From: Oscillospiraceae bacterium
GTDB taxonomy: Bacteria > Bacillota > Clostridia > Christensenellales > QALW01
Direction: 5' to 3'
Assembly: GCA_022009755.1 (NCBI GenBank)
Contig: CP091722.1
Span: 70,001 to 134,000 of the forward strand
DNA: 64,000 bases
The first letter of the stretch is position 1; every line of letters begins with the position of its first letter. Shown here piece by piece: positions 20,698-30,332 of this stretch. A model generated the notes under the pieces. The model searched no databases and was not told where the DNA came from. It saw only the letters and a list, made by a program, of their open reading frames with translations. A program made the translations under genes and the position numbers.

Positions 20698-20726
20698 AGG
20701 CGAGGGCTATCTGCCCTCGCCTTTTT
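20698..20726 (+). terminator. intrinsic terminator after DUF1003
   Basis: A 10-bp perfect stem AGGCGAGGGC / GCCCTCGCCT with a 5-nt loop and a TTTTT tail. Confidence 0.92.
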
Positions 20727-20769
20727 GAAAATTTGTGTTATTGACTCTATACCAAGAGATTGATACGCA

Positions 20770-21734
20770 TCAGCCCTTGCTGTTGGCAATCGCCTGATCA
20801 ATCAGCTTCTGTAATGTCTCCGCCTGTTTTTTGCCGGTTATCGCACCGATGATCGGATTGCCTACAATGTTGCCGTTTTTGTCAACCACATATGTCGTGG
20901 GATATGAGTACAGTCCGGAGGTAAATTTCCCGGCTTCGCTTTTTGAGTCAAACCAAATGTTTTTATAGGACACGCCCTTCTTTGTCAGAATATCCTGTGC
21001 CTCCTTGATTGCCGTTTGATTCCCGTCAAGGGTAAACGAGTTGATTCCCACTACCGCACCGCCTTTTTCGGCAAGCTGTTTGTTCAGCGCTTCAAGGTCG
21101 GCAAGCTCACCCACGCAGGGGCTGCAGGTGGTAAACCAGAAATTTACTACGGTAACGGTGTTTCCTGCGAACAGTGTGCTGCTTTTAACCTCGTTTCCGT
21201 CGAGATCTTTACCTTCAAATGCGGGGAACTTCATCAGATTTTCCTTCCCCGCGGGCTTGCCGTTATCAGCCGGGACGCTCATATCATCTCCGGACGGTTT
21301 TTTTCCGCAGCCCGGGAACTTCTGTTCAAGAACGGCCAGCTTTTCTTCAATCCTGCGAATCTGTTCGGCTCCGTCCTTAAGCAGCTTCAGCTCGTCTGCC
21401 TTGAATTGATTCTTGGCGCCGTCAATTGTTGCAAGTAAAAAGTCGCCGTAATTACTGCCGTTCCCAATCATCGCCGTGCCTTTATTGGCAGAGAGAAACA
21501 CCTTCTCCCAAAGAGCGCTGTTTTCGGAAAGAATGGCATTTTCCTGCTCCATCAGTTTTTTTGATGAAGCTCGGTTGCTTCGTCCTTCGTGCCCGGTTCC
21601 GTTGCCATCAGGGCTGCAAGTTCAGCCTTTTTGTTTCCGCCGTTTTTATTGTTGTCTTTGCTTGTACCGCAGGCTGCAAGGCCGAGGATCAGCACAAAGG
21701 CGGTCAGTACGGTTAAAATTTTTGTTGTTTTCAT
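20770..21734 (-). CDS. TlpA/AhpC-type redoxin lipoprotein (one frameshift)
   Basis: An exported thiol-disulfide protein of about 321 residues. A lipoprotein signal ends in L-G-L-A-A-C near residue 22. A helical spacer with N-S-A-L-W-E-K-V and coiled-coil heptads follows, then a thioredoxin-fold domain with catalytic C-S-P-C (in F-T-T-C-S-P-C-V-G-E) and the cis-Pro segment S-Y-P-T-T-Y-V-V. The frame breaks at about 21552 in a run of seven A; eight A gives 322 codons. It is the last gene of the minus-strand redox operon after the 4Fe-4S protein (5-nt gap). It probably takes electrons from that membrane protein to reduce extracytoplasmic thiols (inference). Confidence 0.87.
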
Positions 21735-21739
21735 AGTGT

Positions 21740-22688
21740 TTACTCCTTTTCCGTATCGGATATTTGTTTTGCCTTTTCGGCGGGACAATCGGTTTTTTTC
21801 CCCTTGTCGAAGCCGTAGCGGAAGCTTACGGCCTTTGTCGGGCAGGCGCGTATGCACATACCGCAGCGGATACATTCGGTGTGGTCGGGGGCTTTGGTTA
21901 CATCCACATCCATCTTGCACGCTTTTGCACATTTCCCGCAGGAAACGCATTTGTGCCGATCCACTTTCATCCCGAAAAGTGACACCTTGTTAAGCAATGC
22001 ATAAAAGGCTCCCAACGGACACAGCCACTTGCAGAACGGACGGTAGAAAAGCACACTCAGCACCATTACTGTAATCAGTATGCCGAGCTTCCACGAAAAA
22101 AGCGCACCGAGTGCGGCGCGAATGCCGGAATCGGCGGCTGCGAGAGGAATCGCTCCCTCAAGCACTCCCTGCGGACAAAGATATTTGCAGAAGAACGGAT
22201 CCCCCATGCCGACATCGTTTGTGATAAGTGCCGGCATCAAAACCACCATAAAGCAGAACAGCGTATTTTATGTAGGTCAGCGGCTTCAGCTTTTTGGTGG
22301 AGATCTTTTTGGTCGGAATCTTGTGCAGCAGCTCCTGAAACCATCCGAACGGACACAGAAAACCGCAGATGAAGCGTCCGAGCAGCACACCGAGCAGAAT
22401 GAGAAATCCCGTGATGTAGTAGGAAAAGCTGAATTTCGACGATCCCACCACAGCCTGAAACGAGCCGATCGGACAGGCGCCCGATGCCGCCGGGCAGGAA
22501 TAGCAATTGAGCCCCGGAACGCAAACGGCTTTTCCTTTGCCTTGATAAATTCCGCCCTTCAGGAAATTGGGCAGATGAAGGTTGGTCAGCAGTGTTGCTC
22601 CTGCTTGGAACAGGCTGCGAAAGCGTGAGAGAAACCGGGATACGTCGCCTTTTTTCTTCTTCGCGTTTTTGTTATCCAATTCCCACAC
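21740..22688 (-). CDS. polytopic 4Fe-4S membrane protein, NapH/CcdA-partner type (one frameshift)
   Basis: A membrane electron-transfer protein of about 316 residues. It has several transmembrane helices, conserved C-x3-C-P loops (G-F-L-C-P-F-G, K-Y-L-C-P-Q-G, K-W-L-C-P-L-G) typical of NapH/YccM-like proteins, and two C-terminal ferredoxin-type motifs C-x2-C-x2-C-x3-C. The frame breaks near 22250-22256 (after K-Y-A-V-L-L-Y). The likely GTG start at 22688 overlaps the end of the CD1871A peptide gene. It may pass electrons across the membrane to the redoxin lipoprotein encoded next. Confidence 0.85.
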
Positions 22689-22818
22689 ACTCCAAACACA
22701 GCCGTATTGCCTTGCTCAGCACGGTCTCTGCCTCTCCGCGCCATGCTCCGTAACACAGCATCGCGGCTCCGCAGATAAGCAGCGCAATCTGGAATGCGGC
22801 TTTTTTCGATCGAATCAA
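22672..22818 (-). CDS. CD1871A-type CXXC-motif small membrane peptide
   Basis: A 48-residue peptide with one hydrophobic helix (F-Q-I-A-L-L-I-C-G-A-A-M-L), then R-G-E-A-E-T-V-L-S-K-A and the diagnostic C-terminus C-L-E-C-V-G-I-G. I assign it to the CD1871A CXXC family from this ending. TTG at 22818 has AAAGGGG about 8 nt upstream; ATG at 22848 would add 10 residues but lacks a site. It overlaps the 4Fe-4S gene by 17 nt and is the first gene of the redox operon. Confidence 0.75.
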   Translation of the reverse strand: MIRSKKAAFQIALLICGAAMLCYGAWRGEAETVLSKAIRLCLECVGIG

Positions 22819-22874
22819 TTCGGTCACCCCTTTCTTTTGTGCTCTCATTGTAGCGCAGAGGACATAAAATCCCT

Positions 22875-22921
22875 GTTAAGAATGAAAACTTAACAAGAAT
22901 CTTATTTCAGTGTGGTATAAT
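22875..22921 (+). promoter_or_regulatory. upstream promoter and inverted repeat of the two-component system
   Basis: An extended -10 box TGGTATAAT ends at 22921. It is preceded by GTTAAG-N8-CTTAAC (22875-22894), an inverted repeat placed where an OmpR-type regulator could bind for autoregulation and for control of the divergent redox operon. Confidence 0.5.
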
Positions 22922-23046
22922 ATCCACAGAAAGTCTTGCTGCGCAAGCTTTTACGGCTGTCGCCTCCCCGTGCTGCGCACGACTGTGGTATTGACGGCCT
23001 CGCAAAAATACCCTTGCGAGCAAGCATTTTTGTTTCGTGGTATAAT
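22912..23046 (+). repeat. 115-nt segment between 10-bp direct repeats GTGGTATAAT
   Basis: GTGGTATAAT occurs at 22912-22921 and again at 23037-23046; a partial copy GTGGTAT lies at 22985-22991. The 115 nt between hold two small hairpins with the same CTGCG loop (stems CTTG/CAAG and CGTG/CACG). A terminator-like hairpin CTCGCAA / TTGCGAG near 22999-23020 is followed by CATTTTTG. Each direct repeat also forms an extended -10 promoter. It could be a miniature insertion with target duplication, or a short leader RNA ending before the second promoter. Confidence 0.45.
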
Positions 23047-23086
23047 AAATTCGAAGAACCGGAAAAACAACGCAAGGAGATTTCCT

Positions 23087-23764
23087 ATGCATATTTTAGT
23101 AGTTGAAGATGAACGCGCGTTATGTGAGACGATCGTCCGCAGTCTCAGGCGGCTCGCTTACAGCGTGGATTTTTGCTATGACGGAAACAAAGCGATTGAA
23201 CTGCTCGGTGTGGAGCGGTACGATCTTGTTTTACTGGATCTGAATCTGCCGGGGGCGGATGGAATGACGGTGCTCAGAACGCTGCGGCAAACCGACAGAG
23301 ATACAAAGGTGCTGATTCTTTCGGCACGCAGTGAGGTCGCTGACAAGGTGGAGGGGCTGGATGCCGGAGCCAATGATTATTTGGCAAAGCCTTTTCATTT
23401 AGAGGAGTTGGAAGCAAGGATACGCAGTCTTACCCGTCGTCAGTTTACACAGAATGATGTGGTTCTTACCTGCGGTAAGCTTTCCTTTGATACTAAGACC
23501 CGTATCGCCTCAGCTGACGGACAGGAGCTGTCGCTTACCCGAAAGGAAATCGGGATACTTGAATATCTGCTGCTCAATCAGGGTCGGCCCGTCAGTCAGG
23601 AAGAGCTGCTTGACCATGTATGGGATAACAGTGTGGATAATTTCAGCAATTCGATTCGGGTACATATTTCCGCATTGCGGAAGAAGCTGCGTGCCGCACT
23701 TGGTTTCGACCCCGTCCGCAACCGAATCGGGGAAGGGTATGTTATGGAGGAAGAGAAACTGTGA
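23087..23764 (+). CDS. OmpR/PhoB-family response regulator
   Basis: A 225-residue regulator with an N-terminal receiver domain (acidic pocket V-E-D-E, phosphoacceptor Asp in V-L-L-D-L-N-L-P-G, Lys in L-A-K-P-F) and a C-terminal winged helix ending R-I-G-E-G-Y-V-M. The start ATG 23087 follows AAGGAG. The stop overlaps the kinase GTG by 4 nt. It is divergent from the redox operon (CD1871A, 4Fe-4S, redoxin), which it may control (inference). Confidence 0.94.
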   Translation: MHILVVEDERALCETIVRSLRRLAYSVDFCYDGNKAIELLGVERYDLVLLDLNLPGADGMTVLRTLRQTDRDTKVLILSARSEVADKVEGLDAGANDYLAKPFHLEELEARIRSLTRRQFTQNDVVLTCGKLSFDTKTRIASADGQELSLTRKEIGILEYLLLNQGRPVSQEELLDHVWDNSVDNFSNSIRVHISALRKKLRAALGFDPVRNRIGEGYVMEEEKL

Positions 23765-24903
23765 AAAAGCTATCCTTGCAATGGCGGATCACCATAATGA
23801 CGGTACTTCTTATCGGAGCAACCTGTGTTTTTATGAATGTTCTGATCGGATATTCCGGCAGGCATTATATGGATTCCATAGGCTCTTATATTACGGGCTA
23901 CGGGGATACGGACAGGGGAGAGCCGGAGTATTTTGATCCCGAGCAAAAGAAGCTCGACGAGGAATTGACCATTGTTGTACACGGGGCGCAGGAATCATTT
24001 ATCACCACTAACTGGTATATCACAGCGGCGGTAACACTGCTCGGCGGTGTGCTTGCGTACTTTTTAAGCGGACACGCGCTGAAGCCACTGCGCACTTTTA
24101 CTTCTCAAGTGGAAAAGGTTCAGCTGAACAATCTGACAGATATGAAGATCAACGAAGATGTTCTGCCCGAGTTTCGGCAGTTCAGCCGGTCGTTCAATCA
24201 GATGCTTGAACGTCTTGATGAAGGCTTTATCGCACAGCGGCAGTTTACGGGGAATGCCGCTCATGAGCTGCGCACGCCGCTTTCGCTGATGCAGGTACAG
24301 CTTGAACTGTTTTCTGCGGAGCATCCCGAGGTATTGCGGGAAACGGCGGATTTTCTGCGCATGCTGCGTGAACAGACCGAACGCATGACGCAAATGACGA
24401 AAACGCTGCTTGAAATGAGTGAGCTTAAGACGGTGCCCTGCACTGACCGTATTGAATTGGCTCCTATGGTTGAGGAGATCTTTGCCGACCTTGCTCCGCT
24501 TGCGGACAGAAACGGAATAATCCTTGAAAGTAAAGGCGACGGAGTTATGATCGGCAGTGACACGCTTATCTATCGTATGCTCTTTAATCTGACCGAAAAT
24601 TCCATACGCTACAATCGCCCGAACGGAACGGTGCGCATTATGATTACCGATGAAAAAAATCGGTTAGTCATGCGGGTTGCAGATACCGGCTGCGGCATAC
24701 CGGAGAAATACAGAGAAAGCATTTTTCAGCCCTTTTTCAGGGCGGATAAATCCAGGAGCAGAGAAAACGGCGGCGTGGGATTGGGACTTTCACTGGTGTG
24801 GGAGATTGTTGCATTGCACGGCGGTGAGATTCGGGTTGAGGAAAGCTCGGAAAAGGGGACGACTATAGCGGTGAAGTTCCCAACAGACACGAAAATAAAA
24901 TAG
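23761..24903 (+). CDS. sensor histidine kinase
   Basis: A 380-residue kinase with two transmembrane helices (about residues 9-30 and 82-102) enclosing a short extracytoplasmic loop, and HAMP-like residues. The H-box is N-A-A-H-E-L-R-T-P-L, the N-box N-L-T-E-N-S-I-R-Y-N, the G1 box D-T-G-C-G-I-P and the G2 box G-L-G-L-S-L-V. The GTG start overlaps the response-regulator stop (GTGA). The sensory loop of about 50 residues is too short to suggest a ligand. Confidence 0.93.
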   Translation: MKKLSLQWRITIMTVLLIGATCVFMNVLIGYSGRHYMDSIGSYITGYGDTDRGEPEYFDPEQKKLDEELTIVVHGAQESFITTNWYITAAVTLLGGVLAYFLSGHALKPLRTFTSQVEKVQLNNLTDMKINEDVLPEFRQFSRSFNQMLERLDEGFIAQRQFTGNAAHELRTPLSLMQVQLELFSAEHPEVLRETADFLRMLREQTERMTQMTKTLLEMSELKTVPCTDRIELAPMVEEIFADLAPLADRNGIILESKGDGVMIGSDTLIYRMLFNLTENSIRYNRPNGTVRIMITDEKNRLVMRVADTGCGIPEKYRESIFQPFFRADKSRSRENGGVGLGLSLVWEIVALHGGEIRVEESSEKGTTIAVKFPTDTKIK

Positions 24904-24915
24904 CGGAGGTTATTT

Positions 24916-25431
24916 ATGAAAACACTGATTGTTATCGACATGCAGAATGATTTTGTCACGGGAGTACTCGGCTCGAAAGAGGCGGTTGCTGTTCTGCCGA
25001 ATGTTAAAAAGAAAATTGATGCATACATTGCTGCCGGGGATGAGGTGATATTCACCCGCGATACGCACGGAGAAAACTATCTCGAGACCAACGAGGGGCG
25101 GTATCTCCCTGTGCCACATTGTGTCAAAGGAACGGAAGGTTGGCAAGTTGTAAAAGAAATCGACTGCCCCGACTGCAAACATATTGACAAGCCGACTTTC
25201 GGCTATATTCATTGGTCTGAGCAATTCAAAGACAGCAGAATTTCGGGAATTGAGATTATCGGTGTATGTACCGATATCTGTGTGATATCTAATGCTCTGA
25301 TATTAAAAGCGGTTTTCCCCGAGATTGATATAAGCGTTGATGCAAGCTGCTGTGCCGGAGTTACGCCTGAAACGCACAGGGCGGCATTGACCGCAATGAA
25401 GGCTTGCCAAATCCGCGTTATCGGCGAGTAA
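24916..25431 (+). CDS. isochorismatase-family cysteine hydrolase (nicotinamidase-like)
   Basis: A 171-residue enzyme. Catalytic residues are visible: Asp in V-I-D-M-Q-N-D-F near residue 8, Lys in H-C-V-K-G-T-E-G near 66, and nucleophile Cys in G-V-C-T-D-I-C-V near 120. Family members hydrolyse nicotinamide, isochorismate or other amides; the substrate here is uncertain, with nicotinamidase likeliest by length. It starts at ATG 24916 with GGAGG upstream, 12 nt after the histidine kinase, so it may be cotranscribed. Confidence 0.88.
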   Translation: MKTLIVIDMQNDFVTGVLGSKEAVAVLPNVKKKIDAYIAAGDEVIFTRDTHGENYLETNEGRYLPVPHCVKGTEGWQVVKEIDCPDCKHIDKPTFGYIHWSEQFKDSRISGIEIIGVCTDICVISNALILKAVFPEIDISVDASCCAGVTPETHRAALTAMKACQIRVIGE

Positions 25432-25526
25432 ACCTAAAACAGCTTGGCATTTAATGCCGAACATTCGGGCATTTGAAAAATTCAGCAGAGAAGGTTTTCG
25501 AACTATTCATCTTGATGAGAGGAGCT

Positions 25527-26562
25527 GTGCAAAACGGAATGAAAGTAAATAAAACGGCAAAGATTGCATGTACGGTCATTATATCGGCATTTATACTGCT
25601 ATTGACCTCCTGCATTGCAATCCCTACCGATTTTAAAAGTAACTCACCGGGAAATACGATAACGGGAACGCCCGGCAACACTGCGGATATTCTGCCGCCT
25701 GCGGATAACAGCGATTACGGCAAACAGGCATCCCGTATTGCTGACAGCGCGATAAGGGAGGCAATAATACTCTTAAGCAAATACCCTGCAGGCAATGCGG
25801 CATCGGATGCGCCAAAGGCGATATCCCGCCGTGATCAGTTGGCTGAGCCTGTTCGGGACATTTATGACATGCTCCTTTCCGCAGTTGAAAAGATCGGCGA
25901 ATATGAGTGGGATTCCGTCAGATACGGAGCGACGGCGTTTTCTGACTTTATGGCGGCGGACGAGGCACTCAGAGCCGATTATCCCCGATTTAGGGCATAT
26001 TACTATCCCGATGTTACGGGAGATGTTTCGCCCCGTTTATTTTCTTCCGGGGAATTCCTACGATATTCCTACCGACAACAGAGCGGAGATTGTCAATCGG
26101 ATGAGCCTTTTTGATGCTGTTTGCCAACGCATCATTGACTGTATGCCGACAGATCTTTCTGATACGGGAAAATATCGCTATTTTGCTGCCGTGATAACCG
26201 AATTGTGCGAATACGACAGATCGCTTTCCACGGTCGGGCTGCCGTACCCGGCCTATAATGCGCTTGTAAACGGAAGCGCGGTGTGCAGCGGATATGCTTC
26301 GGCATTCGAACATCTCTGCGGCGAGGTCGGGCTGTTTTGTCAACGTACAGACGGAACAAAAGACGGGGACAATCATGCTTGGAACAGGATATGCATTGCC
26401 GGCAGTTTTTACTATTGCGATCTGACCGCCGCAGATGCCGAGGTGCCGGGGTCCGATGCATGGCTGAGGTGCATAGCAATAACCGCCGAGCGTGCAAAAA
26501 ATGAAAACTATTGCCCGTTCGGAGAAGACAGGATGGCTGACGGAACGGATGAAATCAAATAA
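25527..26562 (+). CDS. transglutaminase-like lipoprotein (one frameshift)
   Basis: About 345 residues. A lipoprotein signal ends in L-L-L-T-S-C. A low-complexity linker (S-P-G-N-T-I-T-G-T-P-G-N) and a helical region follow, then a transglutaminase-core domain with Cys in S-A-V-C-S-G-Y-A, His in D-N-H-A-W-N-R and Asp in Y-Y-C-D-L-T. Such bacterial domains usually act as proteases or peptide-processing enzymes at the surface. The frame breaks near 25985-26060. GTG 25527 is preferred because GAGGAG precedes it by about 6 nt; ATG 25539 is the alternative. Confidence 0.78.
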
Positions 26563-26620
26563 AAAGAGCATACGCCGCATTATTTGTTTTGATGTACGCG
26601 CTCTTCTTAGGCACGGCTGA

Positions 26621-27155
26621 TTACCGTGTCAGCTTTCGGATGATCCCGTTGAGAAACACCGCCATTTTTTTCGGCGACTGGCGGTTCTCGCGATTCAGCC
26701 ATTCCCGTATTACCGCATATCCGCCCTGATAGAAGAAAGACAAAGTCCGTTCCGTTCTTCCTCTGTAAAGGTTTCTGGAATCGCCATATCAAGCTGCTTC
26801 CTGATAGTTGGCAGATCGAACAGCTTGGTTGAAAATCCTTATCAGGCAGGGAATTGATAAGGACCTTAAAATGCTCTTCATCGCCAAGCAAAGCCTCCAG
26901 CATGCGGCACAGGCAGTCCTCACCGTCGGAGCCGTTGTCGGACAGTATCTCCTCCAGTTTACGGAAACAGTCATTTTCAATATCGGTTAAAAGATCATAT
27001 TGACTGCCGTAGTATTTATAAAAGGTAACCCGGTTAAGCTGAGCTTCTGCGCACAGCTCATAAATGGTGATTTTTTCAAGGGGCTTTTCTTTCAGGAGTT
27101 TTATCAAAGCGTTTTTCAGCAGCATCTTACTCAGTCGCACTCTTTGGTTTTCCAT
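26621..27155 (-). CDS. TetR/AcrR family regulator divergent from the MMPL transporter (frameshifts)
   Basis: About 178 residues. The N-terminal helix-turn-helix is I-T-I-Y-E-L-C-A-E-A-Q-L-N-R-V-T-F-Y-K-Y-Y. The frame is lost around 26720-26830 and resumes as F-Y-Q-G-G-Y-A-V-I-R-E-W-L to a stop at 26621, which matches the C-terminus of related regulators. The start at 27155 has AAAGGAG just upstream. It is divergent from a large MMPL/RND exporter with palindromes between them, so it is probably the repressor of that exporter (inference from layout). Confidence 0.8.
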
Positions 27156-27245
27156 ATGCGCTCCTTTCGGTCAACAAATGCTCCGTGTTTGTTTACTTTA
27201 AAGCACGGAAAATTTGTTGTGTTTGCGTCATACTTTTTTATAATA

Positions 27246-27308
27246 AACAGTCTGTTGACTTTATATCCATCTGTAATTATACTGTAAACACAGCGGTTTG
27301 TCAACAGT
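27246..27308 (+). promoter_or_regulatory. MMPL promoter with two candidate operators
   Basis: A -35 TTGACT (27255-27260) and -10 TATACT (27278-27283) are 17 bp apart. The palindrome AACAG-T-CTGTT (27246-27256) overlaps the -35, and ACTGT...ACAGT (27281-27308, inner AAAC...GTTT) covers the transcription start. Confidence 0.65.
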
Positions 27309-27326
27309 AACTTGGGAGGTGCGTCT

Positions 27327-30043
27327 ATGGAAAGGCTTACTAATTTCATTGTAAACAAACGGAACATCATTCTGTCCGTTATGCTGATACTGGCAGCAGT
27401 CTGCGCTTTTTTGATGCCGAAGGTCAGCGTAAACTCGGATATGACCAAATATCTGCCGAACGATTCCTCGATGAAGCAAGGTATTTCTCTTATGGAAAAG
27501 GAGTTTCCGACAGAGGAAGAGGTCTACACTGTTCGTGTGATGTTCAAGGGACTCGGCAGCGAGAAAAAGACGGAAGTTAAGGATGCACTTGCCGCAATTG
27601 AAAATGTAGACAGAGTGACCTATGACAAAAACAGCAGCGATTATAACAGCGGGGAATATACTCTTTACATTCTAAATACCAAATACGGATATGATACCGA
27701 TGAGGAAGCAGCCGTTGAAAAGCAGGTTAAAGAAAAGTTTTCCGACTATGAAGTCACGGTGAAGAACGATGACACCTCGGCTCCGGACATTCCGATTTCG
27801 GTGTATCTTGCAGCGTTCGGAATCATTCTTGTCGTTCTGCTCGTCTCCTGCGGCTCATATTTTGAACCGGTGCTGTTCCTCATCACTATCGGCATTGCCG
27901 TTGTGCTGAACCTCGGGACGAACTTCTTTCTCGGAGAGATTTCGGATGTCAGCTTCGGTATTGCTGCAGTGCTGCAGCTTGCACTTTCTATGGACTATTC
28001 CATCATTTTGATGAACCGCTATCGACAGGAGTTGAAAAAAACCCACGACCGTAAGGAGGCAATGGCAAACGCCCTGCGCACCGCCTTCGGCTCTATTACA
28101 GGCAGCGCTGTAACCACGATCGTCGGACTGTTGGTTCTGGTGTTTATGAGCTTTAAAATCGGTGCGGACATCGGTATTGTGCTGGCAAAGGGCGTTGCGT
28201 TCAGCATGATATGCGTGTTCACTGTTCTGCCGGCGCTTATACTGCTGTCGCATAAGCCGATTGAAAAACCGAGAAGAAAAAGCGAACGGAAAAAGCGCAT
28301 AAGAAAGGACCTTCGGCGGTGCTGGGCGGTTTCAGCTACCGTTTTCGCAGCGTTATTGCGATATTGTTCGTTGTGCTGTTTGTCGCCACGGGTTATATGC
28401 AGTCCGGCACAAAAACCGCCTACACACTGCCGGAAAACGATTCGATTGCCGATGTTTTTCCCAAGGACAATACGCTTGTCCTGCTTTATGAGAACGCGGA
28501 TGAAAACAAGATTGCGGAGATTGCGTCGGTTTTGGGAAAGAAGAACGGCGTGAAGAGCGTTGTTTCCTATCCCACGACAATAGGCAAACAGTGTACCGTA
28601 AAGGAAATGTCGGACATGCTCTCGGAAACGGACAGTGAGATTCAGGCGGACGAAAAGCTGCTTAACTTCGTTTATTATCACTATCACGCAAACGGTAAAA
28701 CAGAGCCAATGACATTGTCTGCTTTCATCGGGTTTCTTTCGGACACGGCGGCGACTGATCCGATGTTCTCAAGCTATATAGATGAAGCTGCCGCGCAGCA
28801 GCTTGCCGTGCTGAAGCCCCTAACCGAAATAAGCGCCCTGACCGTTCCTATGCCGCCTGCCGCACTCGCGCAGTCGCTCGGCATGAATGCAGAGCAGGTA
28901 ACGCAGCTCTTTATGCTTCGTTTCGGTATGGAATATACGCCTGACAAAACCATGTCGCTGTATGAATTTGTCTCCTTCCTGACGGATAATGTTCTTCCGA
29001 ATCCCGAATACGCCGCCATGCTTGACAATGCTGCAAAGGCAAAGCTTTATCAGACAAAGACGGTTGCCGACGCCGTTGTAAGTGACAAGGAATTCACCCC
29101 TGAGGAAATGGCTGAGTTTCTCGGCGGAATAAGCGATAAATTTAACCAAAGTACGGTGGAGCTGCTCTATCTGTACAGTGCGAGCCTTAAACAGGAAGCA
29201 GCACAGAGTACCATGTCCCCGGAAATGCTGGTAAAATATATTGATAAGCTGGCTTCCGAACCGCCGTTTTCGTCATTGCTGACCGCTGAACGGAAAGACG
29301 GCATTGCAAAGGCGAGAGAGCAGCTTGACAACGGCGCACGACAGCTTAAAGGCGAAAAGCATTCTAGGCTGACTGTCACGACCAAGCTGTCGGTTGAGTC
29401 GGAGAAAACCTCGGCGTTTGTAAAGGAGCTGACCGAGTTATGCAGCGAAAAACTGTCCGGTGAATATCATCTCATCGGAAACAGCGCAATGGTAAATGAA
29501 ATGGAGTCAGGATTCAGTCGCGAACTGCTGTTTATCACACTGCTTACCGCCGTATCTGTTTTCATCGTGGTTGCCTTGACCTTCCGCTCGCTTGCAATAC
29601 CGGCAATTCTCGTGCTGATCGTACAGTGCGGCGTGTTTATCACGGTTTCGTCATTGGGTGCAATAGGCGACTCGATGTACTATCTGGCACTGCTGATCGT
29701 GGAATGTATCCTGATGGGCGCAACCATAGACTACGGAATTCTGTTTACAAGCTATTACCGTGAGATGCGGGCGACACTTTCCGTAAAGGAGGCGATAGTC
29801 ACCGCATATAAGGGCAGCCTACACACCATACTCACTTCCGGAACAATCATGGTACTGATTACTGCCGTAATAGGACCTCTGTTCGGTAATCCCGCCATTG
29901 AGCAGATTGTTCGCACGCTGTCGGTCGGCTGTGCTTCCGCTATGTTTCTTATCTTGTTTATCCTGCCGGGCATTCTCGTCTTGTGCGACAAAATCGTTGT
30001 GAGAAAAGGAAAGAAACAGGGAAAAAGCATTTTACCCGATTGA
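27327..30043 (+). CDS. MMPL/RND-family membrane transporter (one frameshift)
   Basis: About 905 residues in two homologous halves. Each half has one N-terminal helix, a large extracytoplasmic domain and a cluster of five to six helices. MMPL motifs are visible: S-M-D-Y-S-I-I-L in half one and A-T-I-D-Y-G-I-L in half two, both holding the proton-relay Asp-Tyr pair. The frame breaks at 28310-28311, where one C appears missing; repair gives 906 codons. Members export lipids, siderophores or drugs; the cargo here is unknown. The start is ATG 27327 after GGGAGGT. Confidence 0.88.
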
Positions 30044-30332
30044 TTAAGAGGCTTGTATAATACCCGGATTTGACGCCTCCTGCCGTAGCTTCTGTTTCTG
30101 CATCGGGAGGCGTTCCTTCACTGTCCGTTTTCGGAAAGTTGTCTAACCGTCCGCAGGGGGATATGTCCCTTACATCATCCTGCAGCGGATTTTATCGGCT
30201 GAATACACGACTTTCGATTCTTACGGTTTTGTGACAATTTTCAAGCGTTTTTGCGGTGAATGGACTGCTTCGTTTTGATATACTTGTGTTGCGGGCAGGA
30301 AAACCGCAAATAAAATTAAAGGAGCACCTACT
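30044..30332. other. intergenic stretch with a hairpin
   Basis: ACGCCTCC (near 30070) pairs with GGGAGGCGT (near 30105), a probable end of the MMPL transcript but without a T-run. The rest contains a TATACT-like -10 near 30279 and AAAGGAGC before the next gene. I see no further gene. Confidence 0.45.

Noticed and set aside
25451..25471. Terminator after the isochorismatase-like gene
   Set aside because: AATGCC-N8-GGGCATT forms a short stem, but TTTGAAAAA follows instead of a T-run; too weak to list.
26563..26606. Terminator shared by the transglutaminase-like and TetR genes
   Set aside because: AAGAGC...GCTCTT can pair but the loop is long and neither side has a T-run.
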